A stretch of DNA of 64,000 nucleotides from Prorocentrum cordatum (Eukaryota; Sar; Dinophyceae; Prorocentrales; Prorocentraceae), in contig CAUYUJ010019949.1 in the NCBI GenBank assembly GCA_963575745.1, positions 372,001 to 436,000 on the forward strand, read 5' to 3'. Position 1 is the stretch's first letter. Every line of letters starts with the position of its first letter. The translations under genes were made by a program, and so were the position numbers. This document shows positions 63,968-64,000 of the stretch, piece by piece. The notes under the pieces were generated by a model. That model did not search any database. It was not told the origin of the DNA and saw only the letters and a list, made by a program, of their open reading frames with translations.

Positions 63968-64000
63968 TTGCGTGCGTGCGTGTGTGCGTGTGCGTGTGCG
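63968..64000. repeat. (GCGT)n/(TGTGCG) microsatellite at window end
   Basis: GTGCGTGCGTGTGTGCGTG repeat continuing off the window. Confidence 0.9.

Overview
The window looks like a stretch of nuclear chromosome from a large-genome eukaryotic alga, most likely a dinoflagellate. This is inferred from the following, not from any single marker gene: high GC with isolated AT-rich islands; very low gene density; many simple repeats; a decayed pentatricopeptide (PPR) array whose repeats read like the YSAGxxACEK type common in dinoflagellates; LINE relics with an RNase H domain and C-terminal Cys/His clusters; and a Ty1/copia relic whose gag carries CCCH zinc fingers and an Arg/Ser-rich tail. Nothing suggests bacteria: there are no operons, ribosome-binding sites, rRNA, tRNA or CRISPR array. 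The species cannot be named from the sequence.

Layout. 0-4.5 kb: a 142-bp higher-order tandem repeat, a GC palindrome, two small terminal-inverted-repeat (TIR) elements and short exon-like segments, one a probable 3' terminal exon ending at 4454. 4.5-9.2 kb: LINE-like debris with an RNase H signature, and a ~65-bp tandem array. 9.2-16.4 kb: mostly a degenerate satellite of short CCCCAAGAGG-like words (including a ~720-bp tandem duplication), a 42-bp minisatellite and CTG-type triplets. 16.4-21.1 kb: a LINE scrap, an assembly gap of 100 N, and a duplicated region in which a mariner-type MITE sits in one copy while the other copy preserves the empty TA site. 21-31 kb: purine tracts, an AT-rich inverted-repeat island, dispersed repeats and a 350-bp (CT)n tract. 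31.7-36.8 kb: a frame-shifted copia relic (gag, protease, integrase; reverse transcriptase absent). 37-41 kb: a cluster of at least five small non-autonomous elements. 41.7-44.8 kb: a (GAT)n/(ATC)n hairpin joined to a 5'-truncated LINE whose 927-codon frame is still open. 45-54 kb: further repeats and unassigned sequence, including an 89-bp tandem array. 54-56.1 kb: a third LINE relic. 57.3-57.6 kb: two exon-like segments, one matching the N-terminal motif of GH27 alpha-galactosidases. 58-60 kb: more small elements and an AT-rich duplication. 60.7-61.4 kb: a candidate multi-pass membrane protein. 61.9-63.1 kb: the PPR relic. The end holds an exon-like segment.

How the parts fit together. I found no complete, demonstrably functional gene and no multi-gene pathway. 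The dominant biology is transposon colonisation. Autonomous elements are truncated or frame-shifted, whereas several families of 130-200-bp non-autonomous elements have intact ends. The best-supported family has six full-length copies here, ~195-203 bp with GC-rich TIRs and 5-bp target-site duplications (two exact). Host-gene evidence is limited to isolated exon candidates with polypyrimidine/AG acceptors, which need transcript data.
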